Positions 63,985-64,000 of a DNA stretch of 64,000 nt are shown here, one piece after another; the first letter of the stretch is position 1; each line of letters opens with the position of its first letter. The notes under the pieces are model-generated. The model was not told the DNA's origin. It saw only the letters and a program-made list of their open reading frames with translations, and made no database searches. Origin of the DNA: Bacillus sp. 03113 (GTDB taxonomy: Bacteria; Bacillota; Bacilli; Bacillales; Cytobacillaceae); contig NZ_VATK01000008.1 in the NCBI RefSeq assembly GCF_006546985.1, positions 1 through 64,000 on the forward strand. The letters are read 5' to 3'. Position numbers and translations under genes: made by a program.

Positions 63985-64000
63985 AAGAATTAATTCTCAT

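Overview
The window is low-GC Firmicute DNA, most likely from a spore-forming Bacillaceae. Pointers are AGGAGG-type ribosome binding sites with frequent TTG and GTG starts, a sporulenol-type squalene cyclase beside a DUF2515 protein, a CsoR/CopZ pair, KhtT/KhtU-like antiporter genes, a YdbC-type PC4 protein, a fluoride riboswitch driving a CLC-type channel gene, and a tandem copy of an intergenic repeat that I recall from many Bacillaceae genomes. No rRNA, tRNA, CRISPR array, intact prophage or intact insertion sequence was seen.

Region by region. Positions 1-9000 look like a patchwork accessory region. Intact small enzymes and regulators (AlkD-like repair protein, MarR, haloalkane-dehalogenase-like hydrolase, RibD-type reductase, MerR with an NTF2-like protein, SDR) alternate with relics: the 3' end of a YnfA-type gene, a GC-rich frameshifted DoxX start, and a resolvase tail. 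The region ends in a copper-response set: csoR, copZ and a His-rich secreted protein, with two CsoR-type operators and no copA. Positions 9000-19700 hold a Bcr-type exporter, a coiled-coil protein, sporulenol synthase, DUF2515 and membrane proteins, a CAP-domain protein, an aminotransferase, an AbrB-like protein and khtTU. Positions 19900-26500 form a tight operon: PHP phosphoesterase (frameshifted), TIM-barrel isomerase, SurE, a binding lipoprotein, a double permease and an ATPase. It looks like an uptake and breakdown route for an organophosphate. Positions 27000-34600 carry metal and ion functions: a DUF2325 protein behind two Fur-type boxes, a YcgR/YcgQ-like permease pair, a HAD phosphatase coupled to glycerol-1-phosphate dehydrogenase, a duplicated His-rich protein, and the fluoride riboswitch with a CLC-F type transporter.

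Positions 35000-48000 hold an Rrf2 regulator, nitroreductase, beta-hydroxyacid dehydrogenase, a tyrosine recombinase with a degenerate active site, and a divergent neopullulanase/alpha-glucosidase pair with four LacI-type operators, three of them 65-66 bp apart. A MarR/MFS pair follows, with one 17-bp operator repeated in front of both genes. At 48200-50060 a SatD-like protein and a DUF3307 membrane protein form an operon behind palindromic operators. By eye, the SatD-like N-terminus resembles a class III nucleotide cyclase domain. At 52275-54271 lies a SUV3-like RNA helicase gene that has lost its Walker A region and its reading frame. The right end holds more relics (pRiA4b ORF-3-like gene in two frames, an acetyltransferase scrap, an N-terminally damaged SDR) and two regulator/oxidoreductase modules with clear operators.

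The strongest candidates for undescribed biology are the cyclase-like SatD/DUF3307 operon, the PHP/TIM-barrel/SurE/ABC operon, the HAD phosphatase/G1P dehydrogenase pair, and the Fur-box DUF2325 gene. Family names come from pattern recognition of the translated sequence alone; no database search was run.
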